DNA of 45,953 bases from Gulbenkiania mobilis (GTDB lineage: Bacteria > Pseudomonadota > Gammaproteobacteria > Burkholderiales > Chromobacteriaceae), in assembly GCA_004346645.1 (NCBI GenBank), contig SMDA01000006.1:1-45953 (forward strand), written 5' to 3'. The notes below the pieces were generated by a model. That model was given only the letters and a program-made list of their open reading frames with translations. It had not been told where the DNA came from and made no database searches. This document shows, piece after piece, positions 1 to 8,629 of this stretch. How positions within the stretch are numbered: the stretch's first letter is position 1; each line of letters opens with the position of its first letter. The position numbers and the translations under genes were made by a program.

Positions 1-132
1 AATAGTATGGCCGGGCTCCACATGCCAAGCCACGATAACTGAATGCGAAGATTCAACAACAACAGACCGTATTGGTTCTTTCTCGGCTGGCTGCATGAAT
101 TCATGGGACTTATACACGCGGTGAGTGCTCAT
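1..132 (-). CDS. Cupin-domain protein, N-terminal part (runs off left edge)
   Basis: An open frame of 44 codons begins with ATG at 132 on the minus strand and is still open at base 1. A good ribosome binding site (ACGGAG, six bases before the ATG) supports the start. The peptide begins MSTHRVYKSHEFMQPAEK and ends WHVEPGHTI; the W-x-V-x-P-G-x-x-I pattern is typical of the first strand of small single-domain cupins, whose metal-binding histidines would follow just beyond the window. Family assignment is inference from this short segment; substrate and function are unknown. It is divergent from cysD with about 290 bases between them. Confidence 0.6.
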   Translation of the reverse strand, partial: MSTHRVYKSHEFMQPAEKEPIRSVVVESSHSVIVAWHVEPGHTI

Positions 133-425
133 TTTTTGCTCCGTAAATGCAAGCCTTTGGGCAGCAAGATTCGCGCCGCCCAAAAGTCTAACAGCATCTT
201 AAGGGTGTAGCTTGCAGGTGAGAGCCCGCTCAAAGGAGGAAGGGGTCTAGCTCTTTGGAGGTAGGCGGGGTGGGATTACCGCTGTTCTTATTTCTTCAAG
301 CGATAAAAGGTGAGACATTGATTGCATAAGGATATATCCAATCGGTTTTGAAGCGGCCTGCGCCCTTTCGGTAGAGTCACGTCATGCCGCCGGCCGTGTT
401 CGGCCAACCTTTCGGATGCCCTGCC
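133..425. other. Intergenic region between the cupin gene and cysD
   Basis: No gene is seen in these 293 bases. An inverted repeat (TTTGGGC 156-162, GCCCAAA 178-184) lies in the leader of the minus-strand cupin gene. A 10-base palindrome GGATATATCC (330-339) sits about 90 bases before cysD and could be part of a regulator site; CysB control of cysDN would be expected from other proteobacteria, but I do not see a clear CysB site. One copy of the dispersed repeat lies at 399-409, 16 bases before the cysD start codon. Confidence 0.5.
399..409 (-). repeat. Dispersed repeat GGTTGGCCGAA, copy 1 (intergenic)
   Basis: Exact 11-base copy, read on the minus strand, in the leader just upstream of cysD. 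An upstream in-frame ATG at 384 would read through it as F-G-Q-P, but CysD homologues start at 426, so this copy is noncoding. Confidence 0.85.
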
Positions 426-1352
426 ATGAACCTGAGCCAAGACCGCCTTACCCATCTGAAGCAACTCGAAGCCGAATCGATCCACATCATCCGGGAAGTG
501 GCTGCCGAATTCGAGAACCCGGTGATGCTGTATTCCATCGGCAAGGACTCTGCCGTGATGCTGCACCTGGCCCAGAAGGCCTTTCACCCCGGTCGCCCGC
601 CATTCCCCTTGATGCATGTGGACACGACCTGGAAGTTCCGGGAAATGATCGCGCTGCGAGACAAGCAGGCGCGCGAATATGGCTGGGACCTGATCGTGCA
701 CGTGAACGAGGAAGGGGTGAAAGCGGGGATCAACCCCTTCACGGCGGGAAGTGCCAAACACACGGACGTGATGAAAACGCAGTCACTCAAGCAGGCGCTT
801 AACAAGCATGGCTTCGATGCTGCATTTGGCGGGGCCCGCCGGGATGAGGAAAAATCGCGCGCCAAAGAGCGGGTGTACTCCTTCCGTGACCGCAACCACC
901 GCTGGGACCCGAAGAACCAGCGCCCCGAACTCTGGAACATCTACAACAGCCGGATCGACAAGGGTGAAAGCATCCGCGTGTTTCCGCTGTCCAACTGGAC
1001 CGAACTGGACATCTGGCAATACATCTTCCTCGAGAACATCGAGATCGTGCCGCTCTATTTCGCTGCAGAGCGGCCGGTGATCGAGCGCGACGGCACGCTG
1101 ATCATGATCGACGACGAGCGCATCCTGCAGTACCTTTCCGAGGAAGACAAAGCCCGTATCCAGCATAGGAAGGTGCGCTTCCGTACGCTGGGCTGCTATC
1201 CGCTGACCGGCGCGGTGGAGTCGTCGGCGACGACGCTGCCGGAGGTGATTCAGGAAATGCTGCTCACCCGCACCAGCGAGCGCCAGGGCCGGGTCATTGA
1301 CCACGATTCGGCCGGCTCGATGGAAAAGAAGAAGATGGAAGGCTATTTCTGA
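426..1352 (+). CDS. cysD: Sulfate adenylyltransferase subunit 2 (ATP sulfurylase small subunit)
   Basis: CysD catalyses adenylation of sulfate to adenosine 5'-phosphosulfate in the cytoplasm, powered by GTP hydrolysis in its partner CysN, as the first step of assimilatory sulfate reduction. The 308-residue protein matches E. coli CysD (302 residues) almost end to end: the N terminus [20 protein letters not shown], the PP-loop SIGKDS (residues 37-42) that binds ATP, the [15 protein letters not shown] segment, and the C terminus [21 protein letters not shown]. The start at 426 is chosen because homologues begin there; an in-frame ATG at 384 would add 14 unconserved residues encoded partly by the dispersed repeat. 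cysN follows after 39 bases, so the two are one operon. Confidence 0.96.
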   Translation: MNLSQDRLTHLKQLEAESIHIIREVAAEFENPVMLYSIGKDSAVMLHLAQKAFHPGRPPFPLMHVDTTWKFREMIALRDKQAREYGWDLIVHVNEEGVKAGINPFTAGSAKHTDVMKTQSLKQALNKHGFDAAFGGARRDEEKSRAKERVYSFRDRNHRWDPKNQRPELWNIYNSRIDKGESIRVFPLSNWTELDIWQYIFLENIEIVPLYFAAERPVIERDGTLIMIDDERILQYLSEEDKARIQHRKVRFRTLGCYPLTGAVESSATTLPEVIQEMLLTRTSERQGRVIDHDSAGSMEKKKMEGYF

Positions 1353-1391
1353 GTCGCCCCCACCGAACATGCATATAAACCGGACCTGACG

Positions 1392-2825
1392 ATGGCACAC
1401 CAATCCGACCTGATCGCAAGCGACATCCTCGGCTACCTGCGGCAGCACGAGAACAAGGACCTGCTGCGCTTCATCACCTGCGGCAACGTCGATGACGGCA
1501 AGTCCACCCTGATCGGCCGTCTGCTGCATGACTCCAAGCTGATCTTTGAAGACCAGCTGGCAGCAATCGAACGCGACTCCCGAAAGTACAACACCACCGA
1601 CGAAAACGTGGACCTGGCGCTGCTGGTCGATGGCCTGCAGGCCGAGCGCGAGCAGGGCATCACCATCGACGTGGCTTACCGCTACTTCAGTACCGAGAAG
1701 CGCAAGTTCATCATTGCCGACTGCCCGGGCCATGAACAGTACACCCGCAATATGGCCACCGGTGCTTCCACCAGCAACCTGGCGGTGATCCTGATCGATG
1801 CCCGCTACGGCGTACAGACGCAGACCCGCCGGCACAGCTACATCGTCAGCCTGCTGGGCATCAAGCATGTGGTGGTGGCCATCAACAAGATGGACCTGGT
1901 GACGTTCGACCAGGCGGTCTTCGATCGCATCCGCGACGAGTACCTCGCCTTTGCCGCTCAGCTGGACATTCCCGATATCCGCTTCGTACCGCTGTCCGCC
2001 TTGCGCGGAGACAACGTGGTCAGCCGGAGCGATCGCATGCCATGGTATGAGGGGCCCACACTGATGGGCCTTCTGGAGTCCGTCGAACTCGGCCATGACG
2101 TGCGCCTGCCTGCCTTCCGCCTGCCGGTGCAGTACGTCAACCGCCCCAACCTCGATTTTCGTGGTTTCTGCGGTACGGTTGCAGCCGGTGAGATCCGGCC
2201 CGGCGATGCCATCCGCGCTCTGCCATCGGGACGGACCAGCCGAGTGCGCGAGATCGTCACCTTTGAGGGCAGCCTAGCGCATGCCTTTGCCGGGCAGGCC
2301 ATTACCCTGACCCTGGAAGACGAAATCGATGTCTCACGTGGCGACATGCTGGTCCGCACGGATGAAGCAGCGCCGCATGTGGCCCAGGCCTTCGAGGCCC
2401 ATGTGGTGTGGATGAACGACGCTCCCCTTGAGCCGGGGCGTGAATATGGCTTCAAGTTGGCCGGCAAGGCGGTGACCGGCCGTGTCAGTGCTATCCGCCA
2501 CCGGGTAAACGTGAATTCCCTGGAAAAGGAAGCCTCCGATGCCCTGGCACTCAATGAGATCGCCTTGGTCGAGGTCCACCTGAATGCGCCGGTGGTGTTC
2601 GATGCCTATGCCGACTGCCGGGCCACCGGCAGCTTCATCGTCATCGACCGACTAAGCAATGCCACTGCCGGTGCCGGCATGATCGTCGCCCCACTCGCCG
2701 GGGAGGCCGGGTTGGCCGAAGGCAACGAATTGGCCCGGCTGAAAGCCTTCGAAGTGGAACTGAACACCCTGGTGCGCAAGTACTTTCCGCATTGGGAGGC
2801 AAAGGACATTTCCCGGCTGCTGTAG
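1392..2825 (+). CDS. cysN: Sulfate adenylyltransferase subunit 1 (GTPase subunit)
   Basis: CysN is the GTP-hydrolysing regulatory subunit of ATP sulfurylase and works with CysD. The 477-residue protein is of normal length (E. coli CysN has 475) and shows the elongation-factor-type GTPase motifs: G1 GNVDDGKST (31-39), G3 DCPGH (110-114) and G4 NKMD (165-168), followed by the beta-barrel domains. No APS kinase (CysC) domain is fused at the C terminus, and no cysC lies in the window. The extreme C-terminal region carries a copy of the dispersed repeat (2710-2720), read as G-L-A-E. The gene ends facing rlmJ across a long hairpin. Confidence 0.96.
   Translation: MAHQSDLIASDILGYLRQHENKDLLRFITCGNVDDGKSTLIGRLLHDSKLIFEDQLAAIERDSRKYNTTDENVDLALLVDGLQAEREQGITIDVAYRYFSTEKRKFIIADCPGHEQYTRNMATGASTSNLAVILIDARYGVQTQTRRHSYIVSLLGIKHVVVAINKMDLVTFDQAVFDRIRDEYLAFAAQLDIPDIRFVPLSALRGDNVVSRSDRMPWYEGPTLMGLLESVELGHDVRLPAFRLPVQYVNRPNLDFRGFCGTVAAGEIRPGDAIRALPSGRTSRVREIVTFEGSLAHAFAGQAITLTLEDEIDVSRGDMLVRTDEAAPHVAQAFEAHVVWMNDAPLEPGREYGFKLAGKAVTGRVSAIRHRVNVNSLEKEASDALALNEIALVEVHLNAPVVFDAYADCRATGSFIVIDRLSNATAGAGMIVAPLAGEAGLAEGNELARLKAFEVELNTLVRKYFPHWEAKDISRLL
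2710..2720 (+). repeat. Dispersed repeat GGTTGGCCGAA, copy 2 (inside cysN)
   Basis: Exact copy in the 3' part of cysN, read in the frame ttg-gcc-gaa (L-A-E). Confidence 0.85.
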
Positions 2826-2846
2826 GCAGGTAGCTGTGGCAGATGA

Positions 2847-2890
2847 AATGCAGAGGGGCTGCTCCGGTCAGGGCGCAGCCCCTCTGCATT
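2847..2890. terminator. Long hairpin between convergent cysN and rlmJ
   Basis: Perfect 16-base arms (2847-2862 and 2875-2890) around a 12-base loop, between two convergent genes. On the minus strand the stem is followed by TTTCATC, a weak T tract, so it may end the rlmJ transcript; on the plus strand no T tract follows. Likely a bidirectional transcript end. Confidence 0.65.
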
Positions 2891-2928
2891 GCAGCCGAGA
2901 CTGCGATGCGGCCCCGGGCTGCTCTGTT

Positions 2929-3777
2929 CTACAGATCGCCCCCTGTCTCCAGGATGAAACGGGCCCGGTCGTCGGTGGCCAGGGCGGCCGTCAGCCAGGG
3001 AAGCGTTTCCTGCAGCACACCCGGCAGTGTCCAGGGCGCGTTGAGGATGAACATGCCGCTGCCGTGCATGCCGAAGCCGTCTGTAGACGGGGTGGCTACG
3101 TCCACCGCCACATGCAGCCAGTTCTTTGCGGGCAGTTTCTTCAGGTTTTCGGGCAAGGTGCGCGCCTCGACACGCTGCAGTCGCGGGTACCAGATGGCGT
3201 ACACGCCCGTGGCAAAGCGTTTGAGCGCTTCCTTGAGTGCGGAGACCACGTGCTGATAGTCCCGCTTGTCCTCATAAGGCGGGTCGATCAGGGTGAGTGC
3301 GCGGCGCGGAGGCGGGGGCAGCAAGGCCTTGATCCCTTCGAAACCATCCTCCCTGCGGATCTGCACACGCCGGCCGGCCTCGGCGAAATTCTCGGCCAGG
3401 ATCTGATGGTCGGTGGGGTGCAGTTCGAAAAGGCGCAGCTTGTTACTGCTATCCATCACATGCGCCGCACACCAGGGCGAGCCAGGATACAGCCGTAGCC
3501 TTCCGTCCGGGTTGAGGGCGCGCACCGTTTCCAGGTAGGGCTGTAGGGTTGGCGGCAGGTCGCTGCGGTCCCACAAACGGGCGATGCCGGTCTCGTGTTC
3601 CGCATTTCGCGCAGCATAGCCTTCGGTCAGTGCATACACGCCGGCACCGGCATGCGTGTCCAGGTACCAGAAAGGCGTACCTTTCTGACCCAGGTAGCGC
3701 AGCAGTTCGATTTCGACGAAGTGTTTCAGCACGTCGGCGTGATTGCCAGCGTGAAAGGCATGACGGTAACTCAGCAT
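2929..3777 (-). CDS. rlmJ: 23S rRNA (adenine(2030)-N6)-methyltransferase
   Basis: RlmJ methylates A2030 of 23S rRNA using S-adenosylmethionine. The 282-residue protein has the family N terminus MLSYRHAFHAGNHADVLKH, a SAM-binding motif DTHAGAG (40-46) and the catalytic motif IDPPYED (164-170, the D/N-P-P-Y type of N6-adenine methyltransferases). Length agrees with E. coli RlmJ (280). It lies on the minus strand with truC upstream (95 bases apart), so the two RNA-modification genes may share a transcript. Confidence 0.94.
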   Translation of the reverse strand: MLSYRHAFHAGNHADVLKHFVEIELLRYLGQKGTPFWYLDTHAGAGVYALTEGYAARNAEHETGIARLWDRSDLPPTLQPYLETVRALNPDGRLRLYPGSPWCAAHVMDSSNKLRLFELHPTDHQILAENFAEAGRRVQIRREDGFEGIKALLPPPPRRALTLIDPPYEDKRDYQHVVSALKEALKRFATGVYAIWYPRLQRVEARTLPENLKKLPAKNWLHVAVDVATPSTDGFGMHGSGMFILNAPWTLPGVLQETLPWLTAALATDDRARFILETGGDL

Positions 3778-3869
3778 GACGGTGTTTCCGGATCGAAGGC
3801 GGCGATTGTACCCGACCCAGCCGGCAGCTGGGGACGCCAGCTTGCCGGTACTGCCTCCTGCCAGCCCAG

Positions 3870-4574
3870 TCAGGTGGCGGCCTGCATGAAATCTTCGGCC
3901 AACGGTGCCGTCAGCACCAGAGGCGCACCGGTCACCGGATGGGGCAGGGCCAGTTCCACCGCCGCCAGCAGCAGACGCTGCACCCCCGTTTCACGGGCGA
4001 ACACCCGGTTGTGCACGCCCTTGCCGTGTGTGGCATCCCCAATGATCGGATGGGCGATGTGCTTCATGTGCCGGCGCAGCTGGTGCCGGCGGCCGGTCTC
4101 GGGATGCAGGGCCATCAGGGCATAGCGAGTGGTCGGGTAGCGGCCATCCACCGTCCACGGCATCTCGGCGATGGCAAGGCGCCGGTAAAGAGTAAGGGCG
4201 GGCTGTGGAGCAGTCGGCACACGTCCAGCACCCGGGTCATGGTCATCGTGCTGCCGGCTCAGCGCATGGTCGATCCGGCCTTCGCCCAAGGGATGGCCGC
4301 GCACGATCGCCAGATAGGTCTTCCGGGCCTGCTGGGTTTCGAAGGTCTGCGAGAGGGCACGGCCCGCCTCCGGAGTAAGTCCGAAGACCAGCACGCCAGA
4401 AGTGCCCTTGTCCAGCCGGTGGGCCGCATAGACCGTCTGACCCAACTGGTCTCGTACCATCTGCAAGGCAAAGCGGGTCTCGTGACGGTCGATGGGGCTG
4501 CGGTGCACGAGGAGCCCGGAGGGCTTGTGTACCGCCACCAGATGGTGGTCCTGATAGAGTACGGGCAGCATCAT
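3870..4574 (-). CDS. truC: tRNA pseudouridine(65) synthase
   Basis: TruC isomerises uridine 65 of tRNA to pseudouridine. The protein (234 residues from ATG 4574) matches E. coli TruC over nearly its whole length: the N terminus ends LYQDHHLVAVHKPSGLLVHRS-like, the RluA-family catalytic motif A-H-R-L-D places the nucleophilic aspartate at residue 55, and the C-terminal ETGRRHQLRRH and HPIIGD blocks are typical. It is shorter than the E. coli protein (260) at the C terminus. Two adjacent ATG codons (4574, 4571) and a TTG at 4580 are possible starts; no strong ribosome site separates them. Bases 3894-3903 near the 3' end carry a 10-base copy of the dispersed repeat (L-A-E). Confidence 0.92.
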   Translation of the reverse strand: MMLPVLYQDHHLVAVHKPSGLLVHRSPIDRHETRFALQMVRDQLGQTVYAAHRLDKGTSGVLVFGLTPEAGRALSQTFETQQARKTYLAIVRGHPLGEGRIDHALSRQHDDHDPGAGRVPTAPQPALTLYRRLAIAEMPWTVDGRYPTTRYALMALHPETGRRHQLRRHMKHIAHPIIGDATHGKGVHNRVFARETGVQRLLLAAVELALPHPVTGAPLVLTAPLAEDFMQAAT

Positions 4575-4965
4575 GGGCAAAGGGGCAAAGCCTGCATTAT
4601 CGCCGCAGGCGGCCGTGCGCGCATGTGCGTTTTTTCGCCTTCAACCGTCGGCCATGCGACACCGGCTGCCCACCCCTGCCGAAATTGTTTACAGGGTTTT
4701 ACCGTATCATTAAAATCGCCGCCGCTCTAACGGTCGGCTTCAGTCGACCGTTTGGTTTTCAGGGCGAAAGCGTTCATGCCTCCCTGCTGGCGAAGACAGG
4801 CGTATGATGCCGTTTGGCTGCAGCAGCAAACCGGAAAATCAGGGCGCAACCGGCGCACACGCGGACGGGGCGCAAGTTGCCACGGCCAAGCACCTAGCGG
4901 ACTTTCGTGACAGCACCTTGCCGGCGGCAGGTGTCTTTTCCTTCATCACACGACACGAGACTTAC
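4575..4965 (+). promoter_or_regulatory. Promoter and long leader of the BMP-type ABC transporter operon
   Basis: This 391-base gap holds no convincing gene. A sigma70-like promoter is visible: TTTACA (4688-4693), 17-base spacer, TAAAAT (4711-4716). It is followed at once by an inverted repeat AACGGTCG (4729-4736) / CGACCGTT (4745-4752), which could be an operator or the first hairpin of the leader. The transcript would carry about 240 bases before the ATG at 4966, including a second imperfect stem around 4808-4835. An in-frame ATG at 4804 would extend the substrate-binding protein, but the extension is unconserved and would bury the signal peptide, so I treat it as leader. Confidence 0.5.
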
Positions 4966-5970
4966 ATGAAGATCCAACTGAAACAGGTCAGCTTTGCGGT
5001 AACTGCGGCGCTCCTGGCGACTTCCGCGTTTGCCAAGGATTTCACCCCGGCCGTCGTCTACGACCAGGCTGGCAAGTTCGACAAGAGCTTCAACGAGGCC
5101 GCCTACAACGGCGCAGAGCGCTTCAAGAAGGAATTCAAGATCAACTACCGCGAGGGCCAGATCGCGTCCGAAGCCCAGAAGGAACAGCTGCTGCGCAACA
5201 TGGCCCGCAAAGATGCCGATTTGGTCGTAGCGGTGGGCTTCTCCTTCACCCAGGCGGTCGAGACCGTGGCCAAGGAGTTTCCGAAGGTCAAGTTCACGCT
5301 GATCGATGCCGTGGCCAAGGGTCCGAACGTGCAGAGCATCGTGTTCAAGGAACAGGAAGGCTCCTTCCTCGTGGGCATGGCTGCCGCGATGGCTTCCAAG
5401 ACCGCCAAGGTCGGCTATATCGGTGGCATGGACGTGCCGCTGATCCGCGCCTTCGGTTGCGGTTACGTGCAGGGCGCCCGCTTCGCCAACAAGAACGTGC
5501 AGGTTATTCAGAACATGACCGGCACCACCCCGCAGGCCTTCAACGACCCGGCGCGCGGTACCGAACTGGCCAAGAGCCAGTTTGACCGTGGCGTCGACGT
5601 GGTGTTTGCCGCTGCCGGTGGTACCGGTCTGGGTGTGCTGCAGGCCGCCAAGTCCGCGGGCAAGTACTCCATCGGCGTGGACAGCAACCAGAACCACCTG
5701 CACCCCGGCTCAGTGCTCACCTCGATGGTCAAGCGTGTCGACAACGCTGTCTACGATACCTTCAAGTCCGGCATGAACGGCACCTGGAAGGCCGAGGTCA
5801 AGGTGATGGGCCTGAAGGAAGGCGGCGTGGACTGGGCACTTGACGCCAACAACCGCAAGCTGATCTCGGCCGACATGGAGAAAAAGATCTCCGCTGCCAA
5901 GACCGACATCATCAACGGCAAGATCAAGGTCGTCGACTACCGCACGGCCAACAGCTGCCCGGTGCAGTAA
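4966..5970 (+). CDS. BMP-family ABC transporter substrate-binding protein
   Basis: Periplasmic binding protein of the basic membrane protein (PnrA/BmpA) family, which usually binds purine or pyrimidine nucleosides. The 334-residue product starts with a clear signal peptide (MKIQLKQVSFAVTAALLATSAFA, cleaved before KDF). The mature part shows family features: V-V-Y-D-x-x-G-K-F-D-K-S-F-N near the N terminus, DADLVVAVGFSF in the middle, YIGGMDVPLIR and VDSNQNHL-HPGSVLTSMVKRVD toward the C terminus. The start at 4966 is set by the signal peptide. Directly downstream lie the matching ATPase and two permeases. Nucleosides as substrate is an inference from family; related lipid-like or vitamin substrates cannot be excluded. 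Confidence 0.9.
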   Translation: MKIQLKQVSFAVTAALLATSAFAKDFTPAVVYDQAGKFDKSFNEAAYNGAERFKKEFKINYREGQIASEAQKEQLLRNMARKDADLVVAVGFSFTQAVETVAKEFPKVKFTLIDAVAKGPNVQSIVFKEQEGSFLVGMAAAMASKTAKVGYIGGMDVPLIRAFGCGYVQGARFANKNVQVIQNMTGTTPQAFNDPARGTELAKSQFDRGVDVVFAAAGGTGLGVLQAAKSAGKYSIGVDSNQNHLHPGSVLTSMVKRVDNAVYDTFKSGMNGTWKAEVKVMGLKEGGVDWALDANNRKLISADMEKKISAAKTDIINGKIKVVDYRTANSCPVQ

Positions 5971-6003
5971 GCCGTCGTCTGCCGAACCGAGGGTCCATCA
6001 CGC

Positions 6004-7530
6004 ATGACTGATTATGCGATCGAGCTTGTCGGCATCAGCAAGCGCTTCGGCGCCGTGCAGGCCAACCGCAATGTTTCGATGAAGATTGCCAAGGGCAGTA
6101 TCCACGGCATCATCGGGGAAAACGGCGCGGGGAAGTCCACGCTGATGAGCATTCTGTACGGGTATTACCAGGCCGATGCCGGCAGCATCCACGTCGGCGG
6201 CCGGGAAACCCGCATCCGTAACAGCCATGAGGCGATCGCCCTCGGGATCGGCATGGTCCACCAGCACTTCATGCTGGTGGACACCTTCACCGTGCTCGAG
6301 AACATCGTGCTCGGCGCCGAGGGCGGTCTGCTCCTCAAGGACGGGCTGGCCCGTGCCCGCGACCATCTCAAGGCCCTGAACCGTGAATATGCGCTGGAGG
6401 TGGATCCGGACGCAGTGGTGGGCGAACTGGGGGTGGGCCTGCAGCAGCGGGTGGAAATCCTCAAGGCGCTGTATCGCGGGGCCGACGTGCTGATCCTGGA
6501 CGAACCGACCGCAGTGCTCACCCCCCAAGAGGCCGACCATCTGTTCCGCATCCTCCGGGCGCTGAAGGAGCAGGGCAAGACGGTGATCCTGATTACCCAC
6601 AAGCTGCGTGAAGTGATGGACATCACCGATGCCGTCACCGTGATGCGTGGCGGCGAGGTGGTAGGCAATGTGGCCACCACCGACGTCGACAAGGAAACGT
6701 TGGCTGACCTGATGGTTGGCCGAAAGGTATCGTTGCGCGTGGACAAGGCGCATCGTGAGCCGGGCGCGCCAGTGGTGACTGTGCGCGGCCTGGGCCTGAC
6801 CGACGCACGCGGCGTGAAGCTTCTGGATAATCTCAACTTCGAAGTGCGTGCCGGCGAGATCGTCGGCATTGCCGGCGTTGCGGGCAATGGTCAGTCCGAA
6901 CTTCTGGAGGTGCTGGCCGGGATGCAGACCCCCTCCTGTGGCGAGATCGTCTACAAGGGGGAAACCCTCACCGGCACCCGCAGCCGCCGTCCCCGTCCTG
7001 CATTATGGCGCGAGAAGGGTATCGGCCATGTGCCTGAAGACCGCTCGCGCGAGGGGCTGGTGAAGGCATTCTCCGCCTTCGAGAACGCCATCCTGGGCTA
7101 CCACCGCGAGAAAACGGTACGCAAGGGGCCGCTCTATGCGCGGCGCACCCTGATCGAGCGCACCCGCGATTTCATCGAACAGTTCGATATCCGGCCCGCC
7201 AACCCGCTCCTGCGGGTGGGCCTGATGTCCGGCGGCAACCAGCAGAAGGTGGTACTGGCCCGCGAAATCCATGCCGACCCCGACCTGCTGCTGGTGGGCC
7301 AGCCCACGCGCGGTGTAGACATCGGCGCCATCGAGTTCATCCATAAGCGTTTGGTGGAGCTGCGCGACCAGGGCAAGGCCATCCTGCTCGTTTCGGTGGA
7401 ACTGGAGGAAATCATGGCCCTGTCCGACCGCATACTGGTAATGGCCGGCGGACAGATCACCGGTGAGGTGGCTGGCAAGGACGCCACCGCCAAGGAGCTG
7501 GGTCTGCTCATGGGAGGGCACAAACATTGA
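6004..7530 (+). CDS. Nucleoside-type ABC transporter ATP-binding protein (two ATPase domains)
   Basis: Cytoplasmic ATPase subunit of the BMP importer. The 508-residue protein has two fused nucleotide-binding domains, as in sugar/nucleoside importers (YufO/NupA type). Domain 1 has Walker A GENGAGKST (38-46) and Walker B LILDEPTA. Domain 2 has a degenerate Walker A (GVAGNGQSE) and a good signature SGGNQQK, so only one site is expected to be fully active, which is normal in this family. It begins 33 bases after the binding-protein gene with GAGG upstream, and its TGA overlaps the TTG start of the next gene. A copy of the dispersed repeat lies at 6714-6724 (V-G-R). Confidence 0.93.
   Translation: MTDYAIELVGISKRFGAVQANRNVSMKIAKGSIHGIIGENGAGKSTLMSILYGYYQADAGSIHVGGRETRIRNSHEAIALGIGMVHQHFMLVDTFTVLENIVLGAEGGLLLKDGLARARDHLKALNREYALEVDPDAVVGELGVGLQQRVEILKALYRGADVLILDEPTAVLTPQEADHLFRILRALKEQGKTVILITHKLREVMDITDAVTVMRGGEVVGNVATTDVDKETLADLMVGRKVSLRVDKAHREPGAPVVTVRGLGLTDARGVKLLDNLNFEVRAGEIVGIAGVAGNGQSELLEVLAGMQTPSCGEIVYKGETLTGTRSRRPRPALWREKGIGHVPEDRSREGLVKAFSAFENAILGYHREKTVRKGPLYARRTLIERTRDFIEQFDIRPANPLLRVGLMSGGNQQKVVLAREIHADPDLLLVGQPTRGVDIGAIEFIHKRLVELRDQGKAILLVSVELEEIMALSDRILVMAGGQITGEVAGKDATAKELGLLMGGHKH
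6714..6724 (+). repeat. Dispersed repeat GGTTGGCCGAA, copy 3 (inside the ABC ATPase gene)
   Basis: Exact copy, read in the frame gtt-ggc-cga (V-G-R), a different frame from the copies in cysN and fadE. Confidence 0.85.
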
Positions 7531-8627
7531 AGTTCGGACAACCGTCCACCTTGCCCCGCTGGGCTTCGCTCACCATCCTGCCGGTGTTGAACCTGGCCGC
7601 GGCCCTGCTGGTAACCGCGCTGGTGACCTGGATGATCGGTGAAGACCCGTGGGAGTGCCTCAAGCTGCTGGTCAGCGGGGCCTTCGGCTATGGGGAGGGC
7701 ATCGGCTATACGCTGTTCTACACCACCAGCTTCATCTTCACCGGTCTGGCGGTGGCCACGGCCTTTCATGCCGGGCTCTTCAACATCGGCGGAGAAGGGC
7801 AGGCCTACATTGCCGGCCTGGGCGTCACGCTGACGGTATTGGCCTTCGACCATACGCTGCCGGCGCCGGTGCTGATGCCGCTGGCCATCCTGGCAGCCAT
7901 GGCCTTCGGCGCGGCCTGGGCCTTCGTCCCGGGCTGGCTGCAGGCACGGCGTGGCAGCCACATCGTGGTCACCACCATCATGTTCAACTTCATCTCGTAT
8001 TCGGTGATGTTGTACCTGCTGAGCCACCACTTGATCGAGCCGGGCTCGCAGAACCCGACCACGCGCGAGTTCGGTCAGGCGGCCTGGATGCCTGCCATGC
8101 ACGACATGGCGGCCGTGCTGGGCTTCGACCTGCCTTCCACGCCGCTGAACGCCTCGTTCATCCTGGCCATCGTCGCCAGTGTGGTGTTCTACCTGGTGGT
8201 GTGGCACAGCCGCTGGGGCTTCGAGCTGCGCACTGTGGGGGTAAACGAAAAGGCCGCCACCTACGCCGGCATGAGCGTGAGCACCGTCATCATCGTGGCC
8301 ATGTGCTTCTCCGGCGCGCTGGCGGGCCTGTCAGCCGTCAACGAACTGATGGGCTCCACCCACCGCATGAACGTGTCCTTTACCAACGGCGTGGGCTTCG
8401 TGGGCATTGCTGTGGCATTGATGGGACGCAACCATCCGGTTGGTATCGTGCTCTCGGCCCTGCTGTTCGGTGCGCTTACCCAAGGCGGGCTGGAGCTTTC
8501 CTTCGAGAAGCCGGTGATCACCCGCGAAATGATCCTGCTCATCCAGGGCCTGATCATTCTGTTCTGCGGCGCGCTCGAAAACCTGTTCGAGCCCTTCATC
8601 GCCCCGCTGTTCAAACGCAAGGACTGA
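7527..8627 (+). CDS. ABC transporter permease, first subunit (BMP-type importer)
   Basis: Integral inner-membrane permease of the branched-chain/nucleoside class (BPD_transp_2). The 366-residue protein has about ten hydrophobic segments and the family signature FTGLAVATAFHAGLFNIGGEGQ near residue 70-95, plus GFELRTVGVNEKAATYAGM in the loop that contacts the ATPase. The start is a TTG at 7527 that overlaps the TGA of the ATPase gene by two bases; GGGAGG about ten bases upstream and the overlap indicate translational coupling. It forms the channel with the second permease that starts two bases after its stop. Confidence 0.92.
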   Translation: MKFGQPSTLPRWASLTILPVLNLAAALLVTALVTWMIGEDPWECLKLLVSGAFGYGEGIGYTLFYTTSFIFTGLAVATAFHAGLFNIGGEGQAYIAGLGVTLTVLAFDHTLPAPVLMPLAILAAMAFGAAWAFVPGWLQARRGSHIVVTTIMFNFISYSVMLYLLSHHLIEPGSQNPTTREFGQAAWMPAMHDMAAVLGFDLPSTPLNASFILAIVASVVFYLVVWHSRWGFELRTVGVNEKAATYAGMSVSTVIIVAMCFSGALAGLSAVNELMGSTHRMNVSFTNGVGFVGIAVALMGRNHPVGIVLSALLFGALTQGGLELSFEKPVITREMILLIQGLIILFCGALENLFEPFIAPLFKRKD

Positions 8628-8629
8628 CC

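Noticed and set aside
783-2096. Long open frames antisense to cysDN, fadB-like, dctM and other genes
   Set aside because: They mirror genes with clear family matches, have no ribosome sites or conserved motifs, and are expected in GC-rich DNA.
4804-4965. N-terminal extension of the BMP binding protein from an upstream ATG
   Set aside because: It would bury a clear signal peptide 54 residues inside the protein and has no ribosome site.
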